64,000 nucleotides of DNA from Hominenteromicrobium sp900549945 (GTDB lineage Bacteria > Bacillota > Clostridia > Oscillospirales > Acutalibacteraceae), in contig CABRNK010000001.1 of assembly GCA_902472305.1 (NCBI GenBank), positions 62,001 to 126,000 on the forward strand, given 5' to 3'. The notes beneath the pieces were generated by a model, which saw only the letters and a list, made by a program, of their open reading frames with translations, did no database searches and had not been told where the DNA came from. Numbering within the stretch: the first letter of the stretch is position 1; the number at the start of each line of letters is the position of its first letter. Both the position numbers and the translations under genes were made by a program. Shown here one piece after another: positions 31,762-39,607 of this stretch.

Positions 31762-33276
31762 TTATTTTGCAAACCGCAGGACGTTCCAGGAGGTCTTTGT
31801 GAGCTTTGCGCGGAGCGTTTCGCCCTCATAAGCGGAGCGGTCCGCGACGATATTCGGGACGACGGCCTGCTGATCGGCGGTGTTGACGGCCTTCATGTCG
31901 CTGTTTTCCAGCACGATGTGCTCCTGTAAGCGGAATCCGGCGAAGGCGCGCAGGTCGATGTCGAGTACGACGTCGTCCGTCACGCTGCGGTTGACGGCGA
32001 ACACCGTGACCTCCTCTTTTTCCTCGTTCCAGACGGCGATGGATTCCACGTCGGTGACGTCGGTGAAATCGAGCGTGTCGTGCTTCGGCGAGGAGAGCAC
32101 CGGCTGCAGCGCCGTGCCGCGGCCGTACTTCGAGGCGTGCAGGAGCGGGTAATAGATCGTCTGCCGCCACGCCGGGCCGTTCTCCTCGGTCATGATCGGC
32201 GCGATGACGTTGACGAGCTGCGCCATGCAGGCCATCTTCACGCGGTCGGCATGCTTCATCAGCGTGATGAGCATCAGGCCGACGAGCAGCGCGTCCTCAA
32301 AGTCGTAGTGGTCCTCGAGCAGGTGCGGCGCGACCTGCCATGGGCGGTTCTTCATCGTGTCGTCGTCGGCCTCGTTGGCGTGGAACCACACGTTCCATTC
32401 GTCGAAGCTCAGGTTGATGTTCTTCTTCGCGCGCTTCTTGGCTTTCACGTAGTCACAGGTGGCGACGACCGTCTTGATGAAGTGGTCCATGTCGTCGCTC
32501 TGCGCGAGGAAATTCGCGGTGTCGTTGAAGCGGTTGCCGTAGTACTGGTGCAGTGAGATGTAATCGACGCTGTTGTACGCCCACTCGAGCGCCGTGCTCT
32601 CCCACTCGGGGAAGGTCGGCATGCCGGTGTTCGAGCTGCCGCAGAGCACAAGCTCGATCGACGGATCGATCTGCTTCATGGCCTTCGCGGTCTCGTCGGC
32701 GAGGTGGCCGTACTCCGCGGCGGTCTTGTGGCCGGTCTGCCACGGGCCGTCCATCTCGTTGCCGAGGCACCACACTTTGATGCTGTGCGGGTCCTTCACA
32801 CCGTGCGCGATGCGCAGGTCGCTGTACTTCGTGCCGGCGGGGTGGTTGCAGTATTCGAGCAGATTGCAGGCGGCCTCGATGCCGCGCGTGCCGAGGTTCA
32901 CGGCCTGCATGACCTCGGCGCCCGCCTTTTTGCACCACGAGGCGAATTCATTGATGCCGATGCGGTTCGGCTCGGTGCTGCGCCAAGCGAGCTCGAGGCG
33001 GCTCGGGCGGTTTTCAACGGGGCCGACGCTATCCTCCCAGTAGAAATTCGATACAAAATTACCGCCGGGATAACGGACGATCGGGATGTTCAGCTCGCGG
33101 ACGAGGCCGAGGACGTCCTGCCGGAAGCCCTCCTCGTCGGCGGTCTTGTGGCCGGGCTGCCAGATGCCGCCGTACACGGCGCGGCCGAGGTGCTCGATGA
33201 ATGATCCGTAGATGCGCTTGTCGATTTCGGCGATTTTAAAATCCTTTTCGACGGTGAGCTTTGCTGTCTTTTCCAT
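31762..33276 (-). CDS. abfA: Alpha-L-arabinofuranosidase, GH51
   Basis: 504-residue intracellular GH51 enzyme releasing L-arabinose from arabinoxylan or arabinan oligosaccharides; no signal peptide. It has the family start (YGSFIEHLGRAVYGGIWQP), the sugar-site RYPGGNFVSNFYW, acid/base Glu174 in WCLGNEMDG and nucleophile Glu293 in LSFDEWNVW, followed by the C-terminal beta-sandwich. The length is typical. It is a single gene behind a sigma-A promoter whose start region is covered by a palindromic AraR-type operator. It is therefore expected to be induced by arabinose through the araR product in this window. Confidence 0.96.
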   Translation of the reverse strand: MEKTAKLTVEKDFKIAEIDKRIYGSFIEHLGRAVYGGIWQPGHKTADEEGFRQDVLGLVRELNIPIVRYPGGNFVSNFYWEDSVGPVENRPSRLELAWRSTEPNRIGINEFASWCKKAGAEVMQAVNLGTRGIEAACNLLEYCNHPAGTKYSDLRIAHGVKDPHSIKVWCLGNEMDGPWQTGHKTAAEYGHLADETAKAMKQIDPSIELVLCGSSNTGMPTFPEWESTALEWAYNSVDYISLHQYYGNRFNDTANFLAQSDDMDHFIKTVVATCDYVKAKKRAKKNINLSFDEWNVWFHANEADDDTMKNRPWQVAPHLLEDHYDFEDALLVGLMLITLMKHADRVKMACMAQLVNVIAPIMTEENGPAWRQTIYYPLLHASKYGRGTALQPVLSSPKHDTLDFTDVTDVESIAVWNEEKEEVTVFAVNRSVTDDVVLDIDLRAFAGFRLQEHIVLENSDMKAVNTADQQAVVPNIVADRSAYEGETLRAKLTKTSWNVLRFAK

Positions 33277-33380
33277 GCTGCAACAAATCCTTTCCGATGG
33301 TTTCGCGCCGGAGCGCGCGTTTTTTATAGGAGCGGCCCGCCGTGCGGAAAACGGGCGCGCCCTTTGCTGCTGGATACAGG

Positions 33381-33392
33381 TTGTACGTACAG
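33381..33392. promoter_or_regulatory. AraR operator at the abfA promoter
   Basis: TTGTACGTACAG contains the perfect 10-bp palindrome TGTACGTACA, the core of the AraR operator known from Bacillus subtilis (ATTTGTACGTACAAAT). It abuts the abfA -10 hexamer on its downstream side, where a bound repressor would block initiation. Confidence 0.8.
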
Positions 33393-33419
33393 TTTACTGC
33401 TTCCGGCGCCGGGTGTCAA
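33391..33419 (-). promoter_or_regulatory. Sigma-A promoter of abfA
   Basis: Minus-strand TTGACA, 17-bp spacer, TAAACT, with a leader of about 110 nt to the abfA ATG. The -10 overlaps the AraR operator by 2 bp. The 371-bp gap 33277-33647 holds this promoter, the operator, the divergent promoter at 33482 and no further gene that I can see. Confidence 0.8.
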
Positions 33420-33481
33420 TCGATTTTCCTTCTTTTTGCGTGCATTTTTAGGCGTGTGTCGGTTGAAAATCACGATATTTA

Positions 33482-33510
33482 TTGACATGCACTCGGAAAT
33501 ATCATATAAT
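33482..33510 (+). promoter_or_regulatory. Perfect consensus sigma-A promoter
   Basis: TTGACA, exactly 17 bp, TATAAT in a locally AT-rich stretch, about 137 bp upstream of the zinc-ribbon gene. Confidence 0.9.
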
Positions 33511-33647
33511 TTAATTACAGAAAAGTGGGGAGGGGATTCCGATGCACAGCGGGGAAACACAGGCAGAATGTGCGGCAGAATCCCGGCGGCAGAGCGGCGC
33601 GCGGTAAAGCGGATGCGCCCCGGCCGGCGGGCAAAGGGGGAGATTTC

Positions 33648-33971
33648 ATGATTTGTACAAAATGCAACGCGTCGATTCCGAACGGTGCTTCCTCCTGCCC
33701 GGAATGCAAGGCGAAGTTTGAAAAGCATGTCGGCGCCTTTGCAGGCTCGGTGCACTGGGAGGACGAGGTCAGGATTCGGGAAAGCCCGCGCACAAAAAAG
33801 CGGAAGATCATCGTCTACAGCGTGATTCTCGCGCTGGTTATCGCTTTCTGGCTGCTGGTGCAGACCGGCGCGCTCGGCGCAATCATGGAGGAAATCGGCT
33901 GGCGGTACGTCCGCATGGTTTACCCGGCGGATCGGTACGCGTCTGCGGTTTTATTCCGCGGCCTCGGCTGA
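33648..33971 (+). CDS. Zinc-ribbon membrane protein of unknown function
   Basis: 107-residue protein with an N-terminal zinc ribbon (CTKCNASIPNGASSCPEC, two CxxC pairs). A charged linker follows, then one transmembrane helix at about 59-80 (IIVYSVILALVIAFWLLV) and a short C-terminal tail outside or in the membrane. This zinc-ribbon plus TM layout is common in Clostridia without a known role. ATG 33648 has GGGGGAG upstream; the longer frame from 33525 is GC-rich leader sequence. It is a single-gene transcript from a consensus promoter to the terminator at 34043. Confidence 0.75.
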   Translation: MICTKCNASIPNGASSCPECKAKFEKHVGAFAGSVHWEDEVRIRESPRTKKRKIIVYSVILALVIAFWLLVQTGALGAIMEEIGWRYVRMVYPADRYASAVLFRGLG

Positions 33972-34042
33972 CGGCGTGTGCAGGAGATAGGAGGCGGCCG
34001 CGGGAAGGCTCTGCGGCTGCTTGTCCGAACGGAATAGAGGCT

Positions 34043-34087
34043 AAAAGTAAGGACGCTTTTTTATTTAAACGGCGTCCTTACTTTTTT
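34043..34087 (+). terminator. Strong terminator before rhaB
   Basis: Perfect 14-bp inverted repeat AAAAGTAAGGACGC / GCGTCCTTACTTTT with T-run. A TGGTATACT extended -10 for the rha operon starts only 11 bp beyond it (34098-34106), without a convincing -35. Confidence 0.92.
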
Positions 34088-34141
34088 GCGCTTTTTCTGG
34101 TATACTGAAAGCAACAAAGTGCAAGAAGGGGGCGTTCCCAA

Positions 34142-35611
34142 ATGAAAACATATCTCGCGGTGGACATCGGCGCTTCCAGCGGCCGCCACATCCTCGGCTG
34201 GCTCGAGGACGGCAAAATGCGGCTTTCGGAGGTCTATCGCTTTAAAAACGGCGCGGCGCAGAAAAACGGGCGGCTCTGCTGGGATGCGGACGGCCTGCAG
34301 CGGCACGTGCTCGCAGGCCTGCGGGCCTGCGCGGCGCACGGCGCGCCCGAGGGCTCCGCGCTCGCCGGCTGTGCACCGGAGGCGCTGCTGCCCGAGAGCG
34401 TTTCAATCGATACGTGGGGCGTGGATTTCGTTTTGCTCGGCGAAAACCTCAACCGCATCGGCGACGCGGTCGCTTACCGCGACGGGCGCACGGCGGGCGT
34501 GCCGGAAAAGCTCGAGGCGGTTCTGCCGTTTGCCGAGCTGTACGCGCGCACCGGCATCCAGCGGCAGGTGTACAACACGGTGTACCAGCTTTGGTCGCTG
34601 CGGCAGGCGGCGCCGGAGCAGCTCGAGCGCGCGGCGCATTTCCTGATGATGCCCGATTATCTCGCCTTCACGCTGACCGGCGTGTGCGCGAACGAATACA
34701 CGATCGCGAGCACCTCGGCGCTTTTGAATGCCCGCGAAAGGACGTGGGACGCGGAGATCCTAAAGCGCATCGGCGTGCCGGCGCACATCTTCCACCCGGT
34801 CCGCATGGCCGGCGAGCCGCTCGGCCGCCTGACGCCCGCGGTGCGCGAGGCCGCCGGCTTCGACACGCTCGTGCGTCTCGCGCCGTCCCACGACACGGCC
34901 TCGGCGTTTCTGGCCGTGCCGGCGCGCGACGAAAACGCCGTGTTCCTCTCGAGCGGCACATGGAGCCTGATCGGCGTGGAGAACCCCGAGCCGATCACGA
35001 CCGCGGAGAGCCGCGCGCAGAACTTCACGAGCGAGGGCGGCTACGCATACCGCTACCGCTACCTGAAAAACATCATGGGCCTTTGGATGCTGCAGAACAT
35101 CCGGCGGGAGCTCGGCCAGACGCGCTTCGATTTCGAGCTGCTCGCAAAGCTCGCGGAAAGCGCCGCGGACTACCCCGGCCGCGTCGATGTGAACGACGGG
35201 CGGTTCCTCGCGCCGGACAACATGCAGGAGGCCGTGCGCGTCGTGCTGCGGGAAAACGGCTTCAAGGAAAAGCCCACGGCGGCGCAGACGCTCTCCTGCG
35301 TCTACCACAGCCTTGCGGAATCGTACGCCGAGGCCGTGCGCGGGCTTGAAAAGATCACCGGGCGCGCGTTCACGAGCCTCAACATCGTCGGCGGCGGCAG
35401 TCAGGACGCTTACCTGAACCAGCTCACCGCGGACGCGACGGGGCTGCCGGTTTACGCCGGCCCGACCGAGGGCACGGCGATCGGCAACATCGCGGTGCAG
35501 ATGATCGCCGGCGGCGCGCTGCGCGATGTACAGCACGCGCGCGACGTGATCCGCGAGAGCTTCCCGATCCGGGTCTTTACCCCGCGTGGAAAGGAGAAAA
35601 CCACATGCTGA
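34142..35611 (+). CDS. rhaB: Rhamnulokinase
   Basis: 489-residue FGGY-family kinase phosphorylating L-rhamnulose to rhamnulose-1-phosphate. It has the N-terminal phosphate motif AVDIGASSGRH, SIDTWGVDFVLL with the catalytic Asp, SHDTASAFLAVP, SSGTWSLIGVE, and the C-terminal adenosine motif NIVGGGSQDAYLNQLTADAT, which is characteristic of RhaB. ATG 34142 follows AAGGGGG. The 3' end overlaps coaBC by 7 bp. It is the first gene of the rhamnose catabolic run. No rhamnose transporter or rhaR/rhaS regulator lies beside it. Confidence 0.96.
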   Translation: MKTYLAVDIGASSGRHILGWLEDGKMRLSEVYRFKNGAAQKNGRLCWDADGLQRHVLAGLRACAAHGAPEGSALAGCAPEALLPESVSIDTWGVDFVLLGENLNRIGDAVAYRDGRTAGVPEKLEAVLPFAELYARTGIQRQVYNTVYQLWSLRQAAPEQLERAAHFLMMPDYLAFTLTGVCANEYTIASTSALLNARERTWDAEILKRIGVPAHIFHPVRMAGEPLGRLTPAVREAAGFDTLVRLAPSHDTASAFLAVPARDENAVFLSSGTWSLIGVENPEPITTAESRAQNFTSEGGYAYRYRYLKNIMGLWMLQNIRRELGQTRFDFELLAKLAESAADYPGRVDVNDGRFLAPDNMQEAVRVVLRENGFKEKPTAAQTLSCVYHSLAESYAEAVRGLEKITGRAFTSLNIVGGGSQDAYLNQLTADATGLPVYAGPTEGTAIGNIAVQMIAGGALRDVQHARDVIRESFPIRVFTPRGKEKTTC

Positions 35612-36825
35612 AGGGAAAAACCGTTCTGCTCGGCGTGACGGGCAGCATAGCGGCCTACAAGATCGCAGGGCTTGCGAGCATGCTCGTCAAGCAGCATGCG
35701 GACGTCACGGTGCTGATGACGCAGAATGCAACGAATTTCATCCACCCGACGACCTTTGAGACACTGACGGGCAACAAGTGCCTGATCGACACCTTCGACC
35801 GGAATTTCCAGTACAGCGTCGAGCATGTCGCGCTCGCAAAGCGCGCGGATGTCATGCTTGTCGCGCCGGCGAGCGCGAACGTGATCGGCAAGATCGCGAA
35901 CGGCATCGCGGACGATATGCTGACGACGACCGTCATGGCCTGCGCCTGCCGGTGCCCGGTTCTGCTTGCCCCGGCGATGAACACGAATATGTTTGAAAAC
36001 CCGATTGTGCAGGACAATCTGGAAAAGCTCCGCCGGTTCGGCTACACGGTCATCGAGCCGGATACGGGCTATCTGGCGTGCGGCGACACGGGCCGCGGCA
36101 AGATGCCCGCGGAACAGGTGCTGTTCGACTGGCTCCTGCGCGAAATCGCCTGCGAAAAGGACCTCGCCGGAAAGCGCATTGTCGTCACGGCCGGCGCGAC
36201 CGCTGAAAAAATCGACCCTGTGCGGTTCATCACGAACCATTCGACCGGTAAAATGGGCTGCGCCGTCGCGCGGCGCGCGATGCTGCGCGGCGCCGCGGTC
36301 ACGCTCGTCTGCGGGCGCATGGCGGTGGAGCCGCCCCCGTTCGTCGAGGTTGTGCGCGCCGAATCGGCCGCGGAGATGTTCGAGGCGGTCAAGGCCGCGG
36401 CAGAGGGGGCCGACATCGTCGTGAAGGCCGCCGCCGTGGCGGATTACCGGCCGAAAACGGTCGCCGCCGAAAAGATGAAGAAGCGGGAGGGCGCTTTGAC
36501 GCTCGAGCTCGAGCGCACGACGGACATCCTCGCGTGGCTCGGCGCGCACAAAAGGCCGGGGCAGACGCTCTGCGGCTTTGCGATGGAGACGGAAAACCTG
36601 CTCGAAAACGCGGCCGAAAAGCTGCGGCGCAAGAACCTCGACCTGATCGTCGCGAACAGCCTGCGCACGCCGGGGGCGGGCTTCGGCGCCGATACGAACG
36701 CCGTGACGCTTCTGACCGCAGAGGAGGCCGAAACGCTGCCGCTGCTTTCGAAGGACGAGACGGCGGACCGTATTTTAGATAAAATCCAGACATTGAGAAA
36801 GGACAGGGAACAAAATGGACTTTAA
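35605..36825 (+). CDS. coaBC: Bifunctional phosphopantothenoylcysteine decarboxylase/synthetase
   Basis: 406-residue coenzyme A biosynthesis enzyme. The CoaC flavin domain (1-180) has GVTGSIAAYKIAGL, the catalytic His in VEHVALAKRAD, the APAMNTNMFENP loop and the GYLACGDTGRGKM flap with its Cys. The CoaB domain (from about 190) has VTAGATAEKIDPVRFITNHSTGKMG and NDLIVAN-like DLIVANSL, binding CTP and joining cysteine. The gene overlaps rhaB by 7 bp and rhaA by 11 bp. An essential CoA gene is thus embedded inside the rhamnose operon, which is unusual. ATG 35605 has AAAGGAG 8 bp upstream. Confidence 0.96.
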   Translation: MLKGKTVLLGVTGSIAAYKIAGLASMLVKQHADVTVLMTQNATNFIHPTTFETLTGNKCLIDTFDRNFQYSVEHVALAKRADVMLVAPASANVIGKIANGIADDMLTTTVMACACRCPVLLAPAMNTNMFENPIVQDNLEKLRRFGYTVIEPDTGYLACGDTGRGKMPAEQVLFDWLLREIACEKDLAGKRIVVTAGATAEKIDPVRFITNHSTGKMGCAVARRAMLRGAAVTLVCGRMAVEPPPFVEVVRAESAAEMFEAVKAAAEGADIVVKAAAVADYRPKTVAAEKMKKREGALTLELERTTDILAWLGAHKRPGQTLCGFAMETENLLENAAEKLRRKNLDLIVANSLRTPGAGFGADTNAVTLLTAEEAETLPLLSKDETADRILDKIQTLRKDREQNGL

Positions 36826-38065
36826 CGCATACGAGGCGGCGCGGGCGCAGTACGCGGCGCTTGGCGTCGATACGGACGCGGCGATGAAAACGCTCGCCGG
36901 CGTGCCGGTTTCGATCCACTGCTGGCAGGGCGACGACGTGCACGGCTTTGAAAACGGCGGGGCCGCGCTTTCAGGCGGCATTCAGGCGACCGGCGACTAC
37001 CCGGGCCGTGCGCGCTGCTTCGAGGAGCTCTGCGCCGATTTTTTGAAGGCCGCCGAGCAGATCCCGGGCAAAAAGCGCATCAACCTGCACGCGAGCTACC
37101 TCGTCTCCGACACGCCGGTGGACCGCGACGCGATCGAGTACGAGCACTTCGCGCCGTGGGTGGCATTTGCAAAGCAGCACGGCTTCGGCATCGATTTCAA
37201 CCCCACGTATTTCTCGCACCCGATGGTCAAAGATAACCTGACGCTCTCCTCGCCGGACGAAGCGGTGCGCGCGTTCTGGGTGGAGCACGGCCGGCGCTGC
37301 CGCCGCATCGCCGGGCGGATCGCGGCGGAGCTCGGCTCGCCGGTGCTCAACAACATCTGGATTCCGGACGGCTTTAAGGATGTGCCGGCCGACCGCATGG
37401 CGCCGCGCCTGCGCCTGAAAAAGAGCCTCGACGAGATCTTCGAGGAGAAGATTGAGGGCGTCGTCGACTGCGTTGAGTCGAAGGTGTTCGGCATTGGGCT
37501 TGAAAGCTACACGGTGGGCAGCGCGGAGTTTTACCTGAGCTACGCCGCGTCGCACCCGGGCGTGTACGACCTGCTCGACAACGGCCACTACCACCCGACC
37601 GAGTTTGTCAGCGACAAGATCCCGGCGTTTCTCTGCTTTTTCGACAAGGTGCCGCTGCATGTGACGCGTCCCGTGCGTTGGGACAGCGACCACGTCGTGC
37701 TGTTCGACGACGAGCTGCGCGAGATCGCAAAGGAGATCGTGCGCAATGACGCGCTCGGCCGCGTGATGATCGGCCTCGATTTCTTCGACGCCTCGATCAA
37801 CCGTGTGGCGGCGTGGGTCGTCGGCACGCGCAACATGGAAAAGGCGCTGCTCTGGGCACTTTTGCAGCCGAACGCCCGCATGCGCGGTTTGCAGGACAAA
37901 GCGGATTTTACCGCGCTGATGGTGCTTTCCGAAAAGCTCAAGACGATGCCGTTTTCGGCGGTTTGGGAACGCTACTGCGCACAGCAGGGCGTGCCGGCGG
38001 ACGACCTCGAGTGGCTCGAGCGTGTGATGCAGTATGAAAAGGACGTGCTTTCAAAGCGCGCCTGA
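36815..38065 (+). CDS. rhaA: L-rhamnose isomerase
   Basis: 416-residue TIM-barrel metal-dependent isomerase converting L-rhamnose to L-rhamnulose. Family segments are VSIHCWQGDDVHGFE, RINLHASYL, GIDFNPTYFSHPMVKDNLTLSSPDE and DNGHYHPTEFVSDK; the metal-binding His/Asp/Glu set lies in them. Length equals E. coli RhaA. ATG 36815 lies in the end of coaBC with AGGGAA upstream. rhaD starts 28 bp after its stop. Confidence 0.97.
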   Translation: MDFNAYEAARAQYAALGVDTDAAMKTLAGVPVSIHCWQGDDVHGFENGGAALSGGIQATGDYPGRARCFEELCADFLKAAEQIPGKKRINLHASYLVSDTPVDRDAIEYEHFAPWVAFAKQHGFGIDFNPTYFSHPMVKDNLTLSSPDEAVRAFWVEHGRRCRRIAGRIAAELGSPVLNNIWIPDGFKDVPADRMAPRLRLKKSLDEIFEEKIEGVVDCVESKVFGIGLESYTVGSAEFYLSYAASHPGVYDLLDNGHYHPTEFVSDKIPAFLCFFDKVPLHVTRPVRWDSDHVVLFDDELREIAKEIVRNDALGRVMIGLDFFDASINRVAAWVVGTRNMEKALLWALLQPNARMRGLQDKADFTALMVLSEKLKTMPFSAVWERYCAQQGVPADDLEWLERVMQYEKDVLSKRA

Positions 38066-38093
38066 TATAGAATTCGATACGGAGATGATACGG

Positions 38094-38915
38094 ATGATGA
38101 CAGAGCAACCGGTGATCCGCGGCTTTATGCGCATGTGCGGCGACGGCTGGCAGCAGGGCTGGCACGAGCGCAACGGCGGAAACCTCACCTACCGCATGCG
38201 CCCCGAGGAGGCCGAAGCGTGCCGCCCGTTTTTCACGGCGCCGCGCGAATGGAACGCGATGGGCGTTTCGGCGGAGAACCTCGCCGGCGAGTATTTTATC
38301 ACGACGGGCAGCGGAAAATTCCTGCGCAACGTGCAGGAGGATCCTGCGCACAATATCGGCATTGTGGAAATCAACGCGGCGGGCGACCGCTGGCGCATCG
38401 TCTGGGGCCTTGAGGACGGCGCGCGCCCGACGAGCGAGTTTCCGAGCCACTTTTTGAACCACAGCGTCCGCAAAACGGCGACAAACGGCGCGTACCGCGT
38501 GATCTACCACGCGCACACGCCGAACCTGATTGCGATGACCTACATCCTGCCGCTCACGGCGCGCGACTTCACCCGCGCGCTTTGGCAGAGCGCGACGGAG
38601 TGCCCGGTCGTGTTCCCGGGCGGCGTCGGCGTTGTGGAGTGGATGGTGCCCGGCGGCGCGGACATCGCCCTTGCGACGAGTGCGCTGATGAAGCGCTACG
38701 ATGCGGCGGTCTGGGCGCACCACGGCCTGTTCGTCTCGGGGCCGGATTTCGACACCGCGTTCGGCCTGATGCACACGATCGAGAAAGCGGCGCAGATCTA
38801 CCTGCTGGCGCTTTCGGCGGGCGGCGGGCAGATCCGCCAGACGATCACCGACGGCAACCTGCGCGCGATCGCCAAAGAATTCGGCGTGACGCTGAACGAG
38901 GCGTTTCTGGACTGA
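38094..38915 (+). CDS. rhaD: Rhamnulose-1-phosphate aldolase
   Basis: 273-residue class II zinc aldolase splitting rhamnulose-1-phosphate into dihydroxyacetone phosphate and L-lactaldehyde. WHERNGGNLTYRM and FITTGSGKFLRNVQEDP are the phosphate and catalytic Glu segments. The zinc ligands lie in IYHAHTPNLIA and WAHHGLF. ATG 38094 was chosen because GGAG lies 9 bp upstream and the length then equals E. coli RhaD. The open frame extends upstream only as an overlap with rhaA. Its product lactaldehyde is the substrate of fucO downstream. Confidence 0.96.
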   Translation: MMTEQPVIRGFMRMCGDGWQQGWHERNGGNLTYRMRPEEAEACRPFFTAPREWNAMGVSAENLAGEYFITTGSGKFLRNVQEDPAHNIGIVEINAAGDRWRIVWGLEDGARPTSEFPSHFLNHSVRKTATNGAYRVIYHAHTPNLIAMTYILPLTARDFTRALWQSATECPVVFPGGVGVVEWMVPGGADIALATSALMKRYDAAVWAHHGLFVSGPDFDTAFGLMHTIEKAAQIYLLALSAGGGQIRQTITDGNLRAIAKEFGVTLNEAFLD

Positions 38916-38974
38916 GCCGGGAGGCCGCGGTTTAAAGCGGCTCCATAGAATTTACAGACTTTACAAGAAATGTC

Positions 38975-39003
38975 ATGACATATTCACAACTTGGGTGTAT
39001 ACT
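38975..39003 (+). promoter_or_regulatory. Sigma-A promoter for the low-GC nudix gene
   Basis: ATGACA, 17-bp spacer, TATACT, 38 bp upstream of the nudix start, in AT-rich sequence that contrasts with its surroundings. Confidence 0.75.
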
Positions 39004-39041
39004 GAAACCAAATAGAAAATCCGGTTCAGGGGTATGTCATT

Positions 39042-39506
39042 ATGGTAGAAAAAACATTTGGCGTAAAAAAGGCCGATGCGGTGTACAAAGAACGCGCTGG
39101 CGCATATGGCATAGGTTTTTCTTCCGACGGCAAGATACCTGCTGTAATGACGCATCTGGATAACGGCGAAAAAGGTTATTTTTTGCTTGGCGGCGGCATT
39201 GAAAACGACGAGACGCACGAGGATTGTATTATTCGGGAAAGCCTAGAGGAAGCCGGCCTTTCAGTGTTTCCGAAAAAGTTTGTATGCAAAGGCGATTATT
39301 ACCATTTTGCAGAGCATATGAAAACGGATTTCCGCGCCATAGGATATTTCTATTATATGGAGATTGGCGACGTCGTCTCAGAACCGAGTGAGCCAGATCA
39401 CCATTTGGTATGGTTAACGCCGAATGAAATCAGACAAAAACTGTTTTTTCCCCATCAAATCTGGGCGGTAGAACAAGTGTGCAGCATTTACCGGAGATCT
39501 GTATAA
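39042..39506 (+). CDS. Nudix hydrolase, low-GC gene
   Basis: 154-residue Nudix protein with GGGIENDETHEDCIIRESLEEAGL as its Nudix box. The N-terminal YGIGFSSDGKIPAVMTHLDNGEKGYFLLGG supplies the beta strand usual in this group. Substrate unknown. Its own promoter precedes it and the coding sequence is strikingly AT-rich compared with rhaD and fucO, with codons such as TTT, ATA and TAT that neighbours avoid. This points to a recent insertion between rhaD and fucO. The start has AGGGGTATG upstream at a rather long spacing. Confidence 0.88.
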   Translation: MVEKTFGVKKADAVYKERAGAYGIGFSSDGKIPAVMTHLDNGEKGYFLLGGGIENDETHEDCIIRESLEEAGLSVFPKKFVCKGDYYHFAEHMKTDFRAIGYFYYMEIGDVVSEPSEPDHHLVWLTPNEIRQKLFFPHQIWAVEQVCSIYRRSV

Positions 39507-39607
39507 TTCATGGCAGGATGAATGAAACTTTGAATGGATGCCTGCCGAAGCTTCGTTTGTCCACCAAATCAAACTATATACAAAATCAGTCAGGAGGATG
39601 GTTCAAA

